From assembly GCA_947502645.1 (NCBI GenBank), contig CANNAD010000002.1, forward strand, positions 186,001 to 250,000: DNA of 64,000 bases, in the 5' to 3' direction. The position numbers were made by a program, and so were the translations under genes. Each line of letters opens with the position of its first letter. Position 1 is the first letter of the stretch. The stretch is from an uncultured Micrococcaceae bacterium (GTDB lineage: Bacteria > Actinomycetota > Actinomycetes > Actinomycetales > Micrococcaceae). This document shows, one piece after another, positions 1 to 7,491 of the stretch. Below the pieces are notes generated by a model that saw nothing but the letters and a program-made list of their open reading frames with translations, searched no databases and had not been told where the DNA came from.

Positions 1-857
1 TGGATCTGCTGCCGTTTCAATCCATGATTCTTCTCATTGCCCTGCTGGTCGCCATCATCGTCGTCCTGCGAACGCGCACTCAATTGACGCTATCCGGGCT
101 GTTCTCCGATGAGTACGCCAGGGCAAAGTGGTGGCATGACTTTATCGGCGTCTTCCCTTCCATCATTCCAGTGGTCACTCCACTTGCAGGCGTTCTCGGG
201 CTTGGGGGAGTAGCAACAGCCGTAGGACTCGGAGAGGGCAACCTCGGCGGGCCTCTCTTTGGACTGGGTGTGCTGGTCCTCCAACTGGCCTCCGCCGTCG
301 TCATCCTGAGCATGCTGCTGGGTCAGTTCCCCGCGATCAGGGAAGTGATGGCAAAAATTGGAGACCTCGCCGGTTTCTGGCCAATCCACGCCCACCCACT
401 GGCGGGAGTTTCGTACCGGTATGCCGTTCTGGCAGGAATACGTCGTGAACTCGACGTGTGCGGATCATATGTGAGGCCAGTCCTCTTCGGTCATAGTCAG
501 GGCTCTGTGCTGTGCGCATGGCTACTGGCCACCGAAGAACCCCACAGCGGCCCTCGTCCAGTTCTTGTGTCCGCTGGATCGCCCATCGATTCCCTGTATG
601 GACCGTTGTTCCCTGCCTATTTCAACGCAGATTTCCGCGCAAAAGTCACTGCCGCGGCCGAGGAGTGGGTAAATTACTGGCGGGACACAGATCCGCTGGG
701 TGGCACGGTGACCGGCGCGCACAATGAGCAGCTGGGCGATACGCCTTCTGACCCGCTGGGCCACAGCGGCTACTGGGATCATCCGAGCATTGCAGCATTC
801 ATCGCCCGTATGGAAACTAAACATCAGGCATTTCCTCCTGACACTGACTGCATCTAA
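1..857 (+). CDS. Membrane-anchored alpha/beta hydrolase-like protein (5' end outside window)
   Basis: The frame is open from base 3 at the window edge, so this is the C-terminal part of a longer protein; the ATG at 24 is probably internal. Visible features are a hydrophobic stretch (MILLIALLVAIIVVL), two further hydrophobic segments around residues 40-105 counted from that Met, then a soluble region with GHSQGS, a nucleophile elbow (G-x-S-x-G) typical of lipases and esterases. The C-terminal part has DPLGHSG and a HPS that could supply the acid and His of a triad, but I cannot prove this. It probably sits in the cytoplasmic membrane with a hydrolase domain. The substrate is unknown. It is followed by the riboswitch that precedes terC, so it is unlikely to be cotranscribed with terC without regulation. 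Confidence 0.6.
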   Translation, partial: DLLPFQSMILLIALLVAIIVVLRTRTQLTLSGLFSDEYARAKWWHDFIGVFPSIIPVVTPLAGVLGLGGVATAVGLGEGNLGGPLFGLGVLVLQLASAVVILSMLLGQFPAIREVMAKIGDLAGFWPIHAHPLAGVSYRYAVLAGIRRELDVCGSYVRPVLFGHSQGSVLCAWLLATEEPHSGPRPVLVSAGSPIDSLYGPLFPAYFNADFRAKVTAAAEEWVNYWRDTDPLGGTVTGAHNEQLGDTPSDPLGHSGYWDHPSIAAFIARMETKHQAFPPDTDCI

Positions 858-865
858 ACTGGGAC

Positions 866-970
866 GAGCGTAGGGGAGTATCCATAACGCTGTATTCGTC
901 AACACGTGGAGCGCCGTAGCCCCGCCGGATGCAGCGGCTGGTAGCTGGATAGCCGGTGGAGAGACTTGCG
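866..970 (+). ncRNA. yybP-ykoY family (Mn2+) riboswitch upstream of terC
   Basis: The stretch between the hydrolase stop and the terC start carries the hallmarks of this riboswitch in the right order: GGGGAGTA near 873-880, TCGTCAACA near 897-905, and a 3' GGTGGAGAGACTTGCGG segment near 955-971. The 5' CGTAG (869-873) can pair with CTTGCG (965-970) to close the basal P1 helix, with one or more G-U pairs. The family senses Mn2+ and commonly controls TerC, MntP and P-type ATPases. The following gene is terC, which supports the call. The expression platform is likely within 971-999, next to the ribosome binding site (GAAAGG near 989-994). Boundaries are approximate. Confidence 0.85.
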
Positions 971-999
971 GTGACTCGTTGTCTCTTTGAAAGGTTGTC

Positions 1000-2190
1000 A
1001 TGCCTGAATTACCCATAGCGTTTGAGATCGGAACATTCATTGTTCTCGGGCTCATCCTGTTGATCGACCTCCTCCTGGTCGTCAAGCGTCCACACGAGCC
1101 GTCCATGAAGGAAGCGGGCCTGTGGGTCGCTTTCTACGTTGGCCTGGCCCTTGCCTTTGCCGGTCTCATGTGGATTTTCACGGACCCCGAACACACAGGC
1201 CAATTCGTGGCCGGCTGGGTCACCGAATATAGCCTCAGCGTGGACAACCTCTTTGTCTTCATCATCATCATGGCCCGCTTCTCGGTACCCAGAAAGTACC
1301 AGCAGGAAGTGTTGATGGTCGGAATCGTCATCGCCCTGATCCTTCGGGGAATCTTCATCCTTATTGGTGCGGCTGTCATTGAGAATTACAGCTGGGTCTT
1401 CTACATTTTCGGAGCCTTCCTCCTGTACACGGCCTACAAGCAGGCCACGGATGCCGGTGAGGATGAGGAATCGGGCTCGGAGAACAAGCTCATTGCCAAG
1501 CTCCGCAACGTCGTTCCCGTCTCCGAGAACTACGACGGCAACAAGCTGCGGACGGTCGTCAACGGCAAAAAGGTCTTCACCCCGATGGTGATTGTGTTTG
1601 TCACCATCGGCATGACGGATCTCCTGTTCGCAGTCGATTCCATCCCCGCAATCTTCGGGTTGACGCAGAGCGCGTTCATTGTGTTCACCGCCAATATTTT
1701 TGCTCTGATGGGACTGCGGCAGCTGTACTTCCTGCTGGGCGGCCTCATGGACCGGCTAATCTACCTGAAGCACGGCCTCTCAGTGATTCTCGCGTTCATC
1801 GGCGTCAAGCTCGTGCTGCACGCCATGCACGTCAATGAGCTCCCGTTCATCAACGGCGGTGAACCCGTTGCATGGGCTCCGGAGATCCCGATCGAATGGT
1901 CTTTGGGAGTTATCCTCGGAACCATAGTCATCGCAACGGTGCTGAGCCTCCTCAGCCCCAAAGCGAAGGCCCAGCAGGCCGTTGCCGAACTGGAAACCGC
2001 TTTGTCCGTCTACCGGGACCTTGGCGAGGACACCCCGCGTCATGACGCCAACGAGGTACTGAACGATGTTCGCCAAAAACGGCGTAAGGCCGAAGACGCC
2101 GCAAAGGAACACGGGCTCAAACTCCCCGAGATGAAGGATTCCGCGACGGCGGAGGAAGAATTCAAACGGAAGTTCCCCGACAACAAATAA
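1000..2190 (+). CDS. terC: TerC family integral membrane protein, probable Mn2+ exporter/metalation factor
   Basis: A 396-residue polytopic membrane protein. It shows TerC signatures: SLSVDNLFVFIIIM around residues 77-90 and TDLLFAVDSIPAIFG around 206-220, each with membrane-embedded acidic residues (SVDN, AVDS) typical of the family. About seven to nine hydrophobic segments are followed by a charged C-terminal tail rich in Glu/Lys. TerC/Alx relatives export Mn2+ and help metalate exported proteins. The riboswitch directly upstream supports manganese control rather than tellurite resistance. The ATG start is preceded by GAAAGG. A strong terminator follows, so it is probably monocistronic. Confidence 0.9.
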   Translation: MPELPIAFEIGTFIVLGLILLIDLLLVVKRPHEPSMKEAGLWVAFYVGLALAFAGLMWIFTDPEHTGQFVAGWVTEYSLSVDNLFVFIIIMARFSVPRKYQQEVLMVGIVIALILRGIFILIGAAVIENYSWVFYIFGAFLLYTAYKQATDAGEDEESGSENKLIAKLRNVVPVSENYDGNKLRTVVNGKKVFTPMVIVFVTIGMTDLLFAVDSIPAIFGLTQSAFIVFTANIFALMGLRQLYFLLGGLMDRLIYLKHGLSVILAFIGVKLVLHAMHVNELPFINGGEPVAWAPEIPIEWSLGVILGTIVIATVLSLLSPKAKAQQAVAELETALSVYRDLGEDTPRHDANEVLNDVRQKRRKAEDAAKEHGLKLPEMKDSATAEEEFKRKFPDNK

Positions 2191-2214
2191 TTTGGCTCGA
2201 TGAGCCTCTCAGAA

Positions 2215-2254
2215 CAGGACGGCGCTGGATCCATATGGGTCCAGCGCCGTCCTG
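2215..2254. terminator. Bidirectional intrinsic terminator between terC and the hydrolase gene
   Basis: A perfect 15-bp inverted repeat (CAGGACGGCGCTGGA, 2215-2229, against 2240-2254) with a 10-nt loop, followed by CTTTACT. It lies between two convergent genes, so it can serve both terC (+) and the peptidase-like gene (-). Confidence 0.85.
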
Positions 2255-2299
2255 CTTTACTCTGAGCTGCTCGTTGTCACGATTAGCGGGCCGGAGCCG

Positions 2300-3655
2300 C
2301 TAGCGAACGGGAGGGCCTCCCACCATGGCCAGCAAACGGCTGAAAATGGCTGCGCCGTCGTCGGAGATCCCATCGTGGTGGAAGTCTCCCGTCTCCCACG
2401 CCTGCATTCCCCGGACTCTCGCCACTGTTTCCATGGACAGGTCATGGTCCACGTAGATGTCCTCGAGATACACCGCGGCAGCTACGGGCACGGTATTTTC
2501 CGCCAGAGCATCTAGGTTGTAGAGATCGCCCCAGTCGGACTTCCTCGCGAGCAGTTCCGCGACCTCCCTCAGAGGGACCAACGCGGGATCCTCATCGAAA
2601 TACCAGGGATAAACCATCTCGCCGAACAGCAGCACCTCCTCCTCGGACGGCTTGAACTCCGGGTGCGACTCCAGAACTCTTGCTGCCGACCAGTTGGAGG
2701 CCTCGCCCTGGCAATAGATCGACTCGTGCATTACGGCATAGAGACAGTTGGAAGCTCGTGACACCAGAGCACCAACCTGCTGGAGGAAAGACTCGCTGAG
2801 ACGGACGCCGTCGGGCGTGTCCATGAATGCTTCCTCGAGGAGGAAATGCAGGGCATCCAGCCGGGTGTTGCCCCCAAGGTAGTTTCCGATCATCTGCAGC
2901 CGCTGGACGCTGAGACGCTCACCCGTGGGAAGATGCTCGTCAACCGAACGCAGGTGGCGGGAAACAGCGTTGACCACCTCGCGGTCCCCGGGATACTTCT
3001 CAAAGTATTCGGCATTCCTATGGGCCACCCTGCGGTACGTTGCCTCGTAGACGCGGTCCGGGCCGTCGGTCAGAGGGGCGAGACCGCCCGTGACCAGCGC
3101 AGCGTGGATGCCCTGTGGGGCCAGGGACAAATAAGTGAGAACGCAGAAGCCACCAAAGCTCTGCCCTAAAACGGTCCACGGTGCAGAGCCCAGAGCCACG
3201 CGGATCGTCTCTGCATCCCGGACAATCGAATCTGCACGAAAGTGCGTCAGATAGTCCGCCTGCTGGGCTGGCAGCCCTCGTAGCGCCAACGTAGCAGCGC
3301 TGATATACGAACTGCGGCCTGTGCCGCGTTGATCGAGCATCAGGATTCGGAAGTTTTTGGCTGCCTCCTCCATCCACCCGTTGAGCTCCGCCACGCGTGC
3401 CCCTTTTCCGCCGGGACCCCCTTGCAGGAACAACAGCCAGGGAAGTTCTGCCGCCGCCGCTTCAGAGTGATCCTCTGAAACATATTCTCTGGCGAACACC
3501 TCGAGCGTTTCTCCGCCCTCTGGTTCGGCGTAATCAAGGGGAACAGTGAAGAAGTGCTCGACAGTGCGGACTCCGCGCAGAGAATGTATGGCACCCAAAC
3601 GGTGAGTGCTGGGTGAATCCAATTGCATGAGTTGAGAGTCTCCAATCTCCGGCAC
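2300..3655 (-). CDS. Alpha/beta hydrolase, proline iminopeptidase-like (S33 family)
   Basis: 451 residues from a GTG at 3655. An in-frame ATG at 3628 with GGAG 11 nt upstream is a good alternative start. The order of motifs is that of S33 peptidases: LLFLQGGPGG (oxyanion HGGPG-type motif), LDQRGTGRS, GQSFGG (Ser nucleophile elbow), and C-terminal YLEDIYVDHD and GDFHHDG, which can supply the Asp and His. Family members cleave N-terminal proline or related residues from peptides in the cytoplasm. Actinobacterial members of about 430-450 residues are usually annotated prolyl aminopeptidase, though specificity is rarely tested. It lies 38 nt downstream of the helicase stop and is probably cotranscribed with it. 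Confidence 0.82.
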   Translation of the reverse strand: MPEIGDSQLMQLDSPSTHRLGAIHSLRGVRTVEHFFTVPLDYAEPEGGETLEVFAREYVSEDHSEAAAAELPWLLFLQGGPGGKGARVAELNGWMEEAAKNFRILMLDQRGTGRSSYISAATLALRGLPAQQADYLTHFRADSIVRDAETIRVALGSAPWTVLGQSFGGFCVLTYLSLAPQGIHAALVTGGLAPLTDGPDRVYEATYRRVAHRNAEYFEKYPGDREVVNAVSRHLRSVDEHLPTGERLSVQRLQMIGNYLGGNTRLDALHFLLEEAFMDTPDGVRLSESFLQQVGALVSRASNCLYAVMHESIYCQGEASNWSAARVLESHPEFKPSEEEVLLFGEMVYPWYFDEDPALVPLREVAELLARKSDWGDLYNLDALAENTVPVAAAVYLEDIYVDHDLSMETVARVRGMQAWETGDFHHDGISDDGAAIFSRLLAMVGGPPVR

Positions 3656-3693
3656 GCGCCGGTCGGGCAGTAAACGGTTGACCAGTTGGTGGC

Positions 3694-6222
3694 TTAGATC
3701 TGTCCAGCGCTGACGATTCTGATGACCGCGCTGCCGGCCTCATTCGATGCAGGTAGATCCACTTCGGCGCTGATACCCCAGTCATGATGACCGGCAGGGT
3801 CAGCGAAAATCTGACGAACCTTCCAGATGTCTGCTTGCTCGTCGATGAGCAGTAGTTGAGGGCTTCGGCCGTTCGGTCCGTCGTCGATATCATCGTGCTC
3901 AGCGAAATAGTCATCCATCAACTGGGCCCAGCGATCCGCGTCCCACCCCGAACCTGAGTCTAGGTCTGACAGTGCCTGTTCGTTTTCGTCTGCGAACAAT
4001 TTGACCCGCAGGAACATCTCGTTCCTGACCATCACCCGGAAGGCTCGACGGTTTGCGGTCAGCGATGGTGGTTCCGGTGGAAGAACCGGCTCATCGGCAG
4101 CCGCAGCGGCCGCTCCGGCCGTCAGCTGCTCCCATTCGTCCAACAGGCTGGAGTCAACCTGCCGGACCAGCTCTCCCAACCATTCCATGATGTCCTCGAG
4201 GTCTTCCCTCAGGGCCGACGTCGGTACGGTCTGGCGCAGAGCCTTGAAACAGTCGGCGAGGTAGCGAAGGACAATGCCCTCCGACCGGGTCAATGAGTAG
4301 AACGCAACGTACTCACTGAATCCCATGGCGCGTTCGTACATGTCGCGGACCACAGATTTGGGTGAGAGTTCAAAGTCACCGAGCCATGGCGCATCTTGCC
4401 GGTATACATCGAATGCCTGCGTCAACAGTTCCGACAACGGCTGCGGATAGGTAACATCCTCCAGCGCGGCCATGCGCTGTTCGTAGTCGAGCCCTTCGGC
4501 CTTCATCGCGGCCACGGCCTCGCCCCGTGCCTTCTTTGTCTGGGCGACGAGGACCTGGCGGGGTTTCTCCAGCGTTGCTTCGATGATGGAGACGACGTCC
4601 AGGGCGTAGGACGCGCTGTCAGGATCCAGAAGTTCCAGACTGGCGAGCGCAAAAGGAGACAACGGCTGGTTCAGCGCGAAGTTTTGTTGAAGGTGGACCT
4701 TGAGCCGGATTTGTCGCCCGGTTTCGTCAGGCTCGGGAAGCTTCTCCACGATGCCGGAGGTGCGCAATTCACGGTAGATACCGAGGGCCTTGCGCATCAG
4801 GGACAGCTGGGATGGTCGGGGCTCGTGGTTGTGGGTCAGGAGTCGGTGCACTGCCGCAAACGGGTCTCCTGGCCGTTCCAACACGTTCAGCAGCATGGAA
4901 TGGCTGATCGAGAAACTGGACGTGAGCGGTTCCGGGGTGCCGGCGACGAGACGGTCGAACGCCTTCTGGCTCCATGAGACGAATCCCGAGGGCGGCTTTT
5001 TCCTGACCACCTGACGGAGCTTTTTCTGGTCATCACCAAATTTGGCGACCGCCTTCGCCATCGCCTTGTTGTTCTCCACCACGTGTTCTGGAGCCTGGAC
5101 GACGACGGTTCCTGCGGTGTCATAACCGGCGCGGCCCGCGCGTCCTGCAATCTGATGGAATTCGCGAACGTTCAGCGGGCGGGTGCGGACGCCGTCGTAC
5201 TTGCTCAGCGCAGTGATAAGGACGGTTCTGATCGGGACGTTGATGCCCACGCCAAGAGTGTCTGTGCCGCAGATGACCTTGAGCAGGCCCGCCTGAGCCA
5301 ACTGTTCCACGAGGCGTCGGTACTTCGGCAGCATTCCCGCGTGATGGACGCCGATACCGTGGCGGACCAGCCTGTTCAGGGTCTTTCCGAAGCCTGCGGC
5401 AAACCGGAACCCGCTGATCAGCTCCGCAATGCGGTCCTTTTCATCTCTGCTGCACACGTTGATGCTCATGAGATTCTGAGCGCGGTCCATGGCTTCGAGT
5501 TGGCTGAAATGCACTACATAGACGGGAGCCTGACGTGTTTCCAGGAGTTCCTCGAGCGTCTCATGGACCGGTGTCTCGGCATAGTAGTAGTGGAGGGGGA
5601 TGGGACGTTCGGCTGAGCTCACCGTCACCGTCTCCTTGCCGGTCAGCTCCTCCAGCTCACGTTCAAATCTCGTGACGTCCCCCAGCGTTGCTGACATCAA
5701 CAGGAACCTGACCTGCGGGAGCTCGAGGAGGGGCACCTGCCACGCCCACCCGCGCTGTGGATCTGAGTAGAAATGGAACTCGTCCAGGACGACGCAGCCC
5801 AGATCCGCCTGCGAACCCTCACGAAGTGCAATATTGGCGAGAATCTCGGCAGTGCAGCAGATGATTGGCGCATCCTGGTTGACGGCTGAATCGCCGGTGA
5901 CCATGCCTACGTGTTCTGCGCCGAAGATCTCGCAAAGAGCGAAGAACTTCTCGGATACGAGCGCTTTGATCGGAGCCGTGTAGTAACTGCGTTCGCCCAG
6001 AGACAGTGCGTGGAAATGTGCCGCCAGGGCCACCATGGACTTGCCGGAACCCGTGGGCGTGGCAAGGATGACGTTGTGCCCGGCCGCCAGCTCCATGACA
6101 GCCTCGTCCTGGGCCGGGTATAAGTCGATGCCCCGTGCGGATGACCACTCGATAAAGGCGGTATAGATGGAATCGGGAGTTGCGTCGTTTGGCGTGGCTG
6201 GAAGCCGGTCATAGAGAAGCAT
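3694..6222 (-). CDS. DEAD/DEAH-box (Ski2-like) helicase with C-terminal DUF3516-type region
   Basis: 842 residues. Walker A ATPTGSGKS is at residues 54-62, motif II is DEFHFYSDP, SAT is in LLMSATLGD, and motif VI is QIAGRAGRAG. VICGTDTLGVGINVPIRT matches motifs IV/V of Ski2-like superfamily 2 enzymes. The C-terminal third has no helicase motif and fits the DUF3516-type extension of actinobacterial helicases; that assignment is from memory. The expected role is ATP-driven RNA or DNA unwinding in nucleic acid turnover, with substrate unknown. The start is ATG at 6222. TAAGCT lies 9 nt upstream, so the mRNA may have a very short leader. It heads a likely two-gene unit with the downstream hydrolase. 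Confidence 0.88.
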   Translation of the reverse strand: MLLYDRLPATPNDATPDSIYTAFIEWSSARGIDLYPAQDEAVMELAAGHNVILATPTGSGKSMVALAAHFHALSLGERSYYTAPIKALVSEKFFALCEIFGAEHVGMVTGDSAVNQDAPIICCTAEILANIALREGSQADLGCVVLDEFHFYSDPQRGWAWQVPLLELPQVRFLLMSATLGDVTRFERELEELTGKETVTVSSAERPIPLHYYYAETPVHETLEELLETRQAPVYVVHFSQLEAMDRAQNLMSINVCSRDEKDRIAELISGFRFAAGFGKTLNRLVRHGIGVHHAGMLPKYRRLVEQLAQAGLLKVICGTDTLGVGINVPIRTVLITALSKYDGVRTRPLNVREFHQIAGRAGRAGYDTAGTVVVQAPEHVVENNKAMAKAVAKFGDDQKKLRQVVRKKPPSGFVSWSQKAFDRLVAGTPEPLTSSFSISHSMLLNVLERPGDPFAAVHRLLTHNHEPRPSQLSLMRKALGIYRELRTSGIVEKLPEPDETGRQIRLKVHLQQNFALNQPLSPFALASLELLDPDSASYALDVVSIIEATLEKPRQVLVAQTKKARGEAVAAMKAEGLDYEQRMAALEDVTYPQPLSELLTQAFDVYRQDAPWLGDFELSPKSVVRDMYERAMGFSEYVAFYSLTRSEGIVLRYLADCFKALRQTVPTSALREDLEDIMEWLGELVRQVDSSLLDEWEQLTAGAAAAAADEPVLPPEPPSLTANRRAFRVMVRNEMFLRVKLFADENEQALSDLDSGSGWDADRWAQLMDDYFAEHDDIDDGPNGRSPQLLLIDEQADIWKVRQIFADPAGHHDWGISAEVDLPASNEAGSAVIRIVSAGQI

Positions 6223-6295
6223 GGTTCCATCAGCTTAGCGTCCAAGACCCGTGCGCCTCCGGACAGCTGCCGCCGCCGTCGGGTTGGCGCCTTGA

Positions 6296-6934
6296 TTACC
6301 AGCCGCGCGACTTCCATTCCTCGAGATGCGGGCGTTCGGCACCAAGGGTGGTGGGAGCGCCATGCCCCGGGTGGACCATGGTGTCATCGGGCAGAACAGT
6401 GAAGACCCGGTCGACGACATCCTGATAGAGGCTCCGGAACCGCGCTGGGTCCTTGTCCGTATTGCCCACCCCGCCGGGAAACAGCGAATCGCCGGAAAAC
6501 AGGTGCGCGGGCCCCTGCGGATCCCTGTAGAGGAATGCCATGGAACCCGGGGTGTGACCGCGCAACGCGATGACTTCGAGATCAAAACCATCGAAGGAAC
6601 CGATATCGCCATGATTCAGGACGACGTCGGTCGGGACGTTAATCGCGGCAACGTCAGCCTCGCCGGCGGCAGTCCGGGCTCCGGTCAGCGTGATGAGATC
6701 CCCCAGTGCCCGAACATGATCCCAGTGACTGTGAGTGGTGGCTACCAGGTCCAGATGCGTAAATTCTGGTGAATCGCTCTGTGCGTCGTCGAGCAGCTTC
6801 TGGATTGCCGGAAGATCATCGGCGGCATCGATGAGTACCTGGGCTCCAGAGGTTTTCGACGTCAGGAGATAAACGTTGTTGTTCATCTCGCTCACCGAAA
6901 CACTGCGGATGGTCAATTGGTCCAGTTCGATCAT
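6296..6934 (-). CDS. MBL-fold metallo-hydrolase, glyoxalase II-like
   Basis: 212 residues. Metal-binding motifs: THSHWDH (canonical THxHxDH), GHTPGS, SGDSLFPGG and HPGHG. This is the ligand set of a dinuclear metallo-beta-lactamase fold hydrolase. The small single-domain size and GHTPGS motif resemble the hydroxyacylglutathione hydrolase-like group, which in actinobacteria probably acts on other thioesters. The substrate is unknown. The start is ATG at 6934, with TAGACT ending exactly 6 nt upstream, so the message is probably leaderless. Its upstream region is shared with the divergent GntR gene. Confidence 0.88.
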   Translation of the reverse strand: MIELDQLTIRSVSVSEMNNNVYLLTSKTSGAQVLIDAADDLPAIQKLLDDAQSDSPEFTHLDLVATTHSHWDHVRALGDLITLTGARTAAGEADVAAINVPTDVVLNHGDIGSFDGFDLEVIALRGHTPGSMAFLYRDPQGPAHLFSGDSLFPGGVGNTDKDPARFRSLYQDVVDRVFTVLPDDTMVHPGHGAPTTLGAERPHLEEWKSRGW

Positions 6935-6940
6935 GTAGGC

Positions 6941-6946
6941 AGTCTA
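6941..6946 (-). promoter_or_regulatory. Leaderless -10 box (TAGACT) of the MBL hydrolase gene
   Basis: On the minus strand TAGACT fits the actinobacterial TANNNT -10 consensus. It lies 6 nt before the ATG, with no Shine-Dalgarno between, which places the transcription start at or next to the start codon. No clear -35 element was seen. Confidence 0.6.
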
Positions 6947-7028
6947 GACATCCACAACCTATATTTCGCCAGGACCATGCAACACTGTTCTCATCCCCGG
7001 CAACCATATAGAGGCGGAAGAGCGGCAC

Positions 7029-7409
7029 ATGACAGTGGACACGTACCCCTGGCTGACTATCGATCCGGAGTCATCTGCCGCGCCTTCGGAACAGATCCGC
7101 GCACTCATCGCCACGGCCGCCGCATCCGGCTCGCTACCTGTGGGCAGCAAGCTCCCACCCATCAGGGCGTTGGCGCTTTCGCTTGGTCTGGCCGCGAATA
7201 CGGTGGCCAAGTCTTACCGCGAGCTGGAACGCGCCGGGGTAGTGGAGACAAAGTCCCGGGCAGGAACGGTGGTAATTTCCACGGGCGACGACGCCCATGC
7301 GAAAGCTGCTGAGGCCGCCGTCGAGTTCGCGACCGTCGTGAAGGCCCAGGGCCTCAGTGCCGACGACGCAAGTGCGCTGGCGTCGGCAGCTTACCGCAGA
7401 CTTCCGTAG
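7029..7409 (+). CDS. GntR family transcriptional regulator (short, YtrA-like)
   Basis: 126 residues. The N-terminal winged helix-turn-helix includes [19 protein letters not shown] and [20 protein letters not shown], the classic GntR DNA-binding signature. The C-terminal part is only about 40 residues and largely helical, as in the YtrA subgroup, and is too short for a FadR- or HutC-type effector domain. YtrA-type regulators usually control a neighbouring ABC transporter, but none is adjacent here. The ATG start is preceded by GGAAGAG. It is divergent from the MBL hydrolase and upstream of uvrA. Targets are unknown. Confidence 0.85.
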   Translation: MTVDTYPWLTIDPESSAAPSEQIRALIATAAASGSLPVGSKLPPIRALALSLGLAANTVAKSYRELERAGVVETKSRAGTVVISTGDDAHAKAAEAAVEFATVVKAQGLSADDASALASAAYRRLP

Positions 7410-7451
7410 CGCCACTTGGCTGGGTCTAAGCCGGGAGCGGAATACGCCGCA

Positions 7452-7467
7452 TCGAATATGTCTTCGA
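7452..7467. promoter_or_regulatory. LexA operator (SOS box) of uvrA
   Basis: The sequence TCGAATATGTCTTCGA matches the Gram-positive/actinobacterial SOS box TCGAAC-N4-GTTCGA at all but the two symmetric inner positions (C to T and G to C). It sits 12 nt upstream of the uvrA -10 box, covering the -35 region, where LexA would block RNA polymerase. uvrA is a known SOS gene in actinobacteria. Confidence 0.8.
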
Positions 7468-7479
7468 AGCGGAATCTAT

Positions 7480-7485
7480 TACAGT
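7480..7485 (+). promoter_or_regulatory. Leaderless -10 box (TACAGT) of uvrA
   Basis: TACAGT fits TANNNT and ends 6 nt before the GTG start at 7492, with no Shine-Dalgarno between. The LexA box just upstream covers the expected -35 position. Confidence 0.6.
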
Positions 7486-7491
7486 GGACGC

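Noticed and set aside
7357-7491. Upstream extension of uvrA to 7357
   Set aside because: It would start inside gntR and run through the LexA box and -10 element; the conserved N-terminus begins after GTG 7492.
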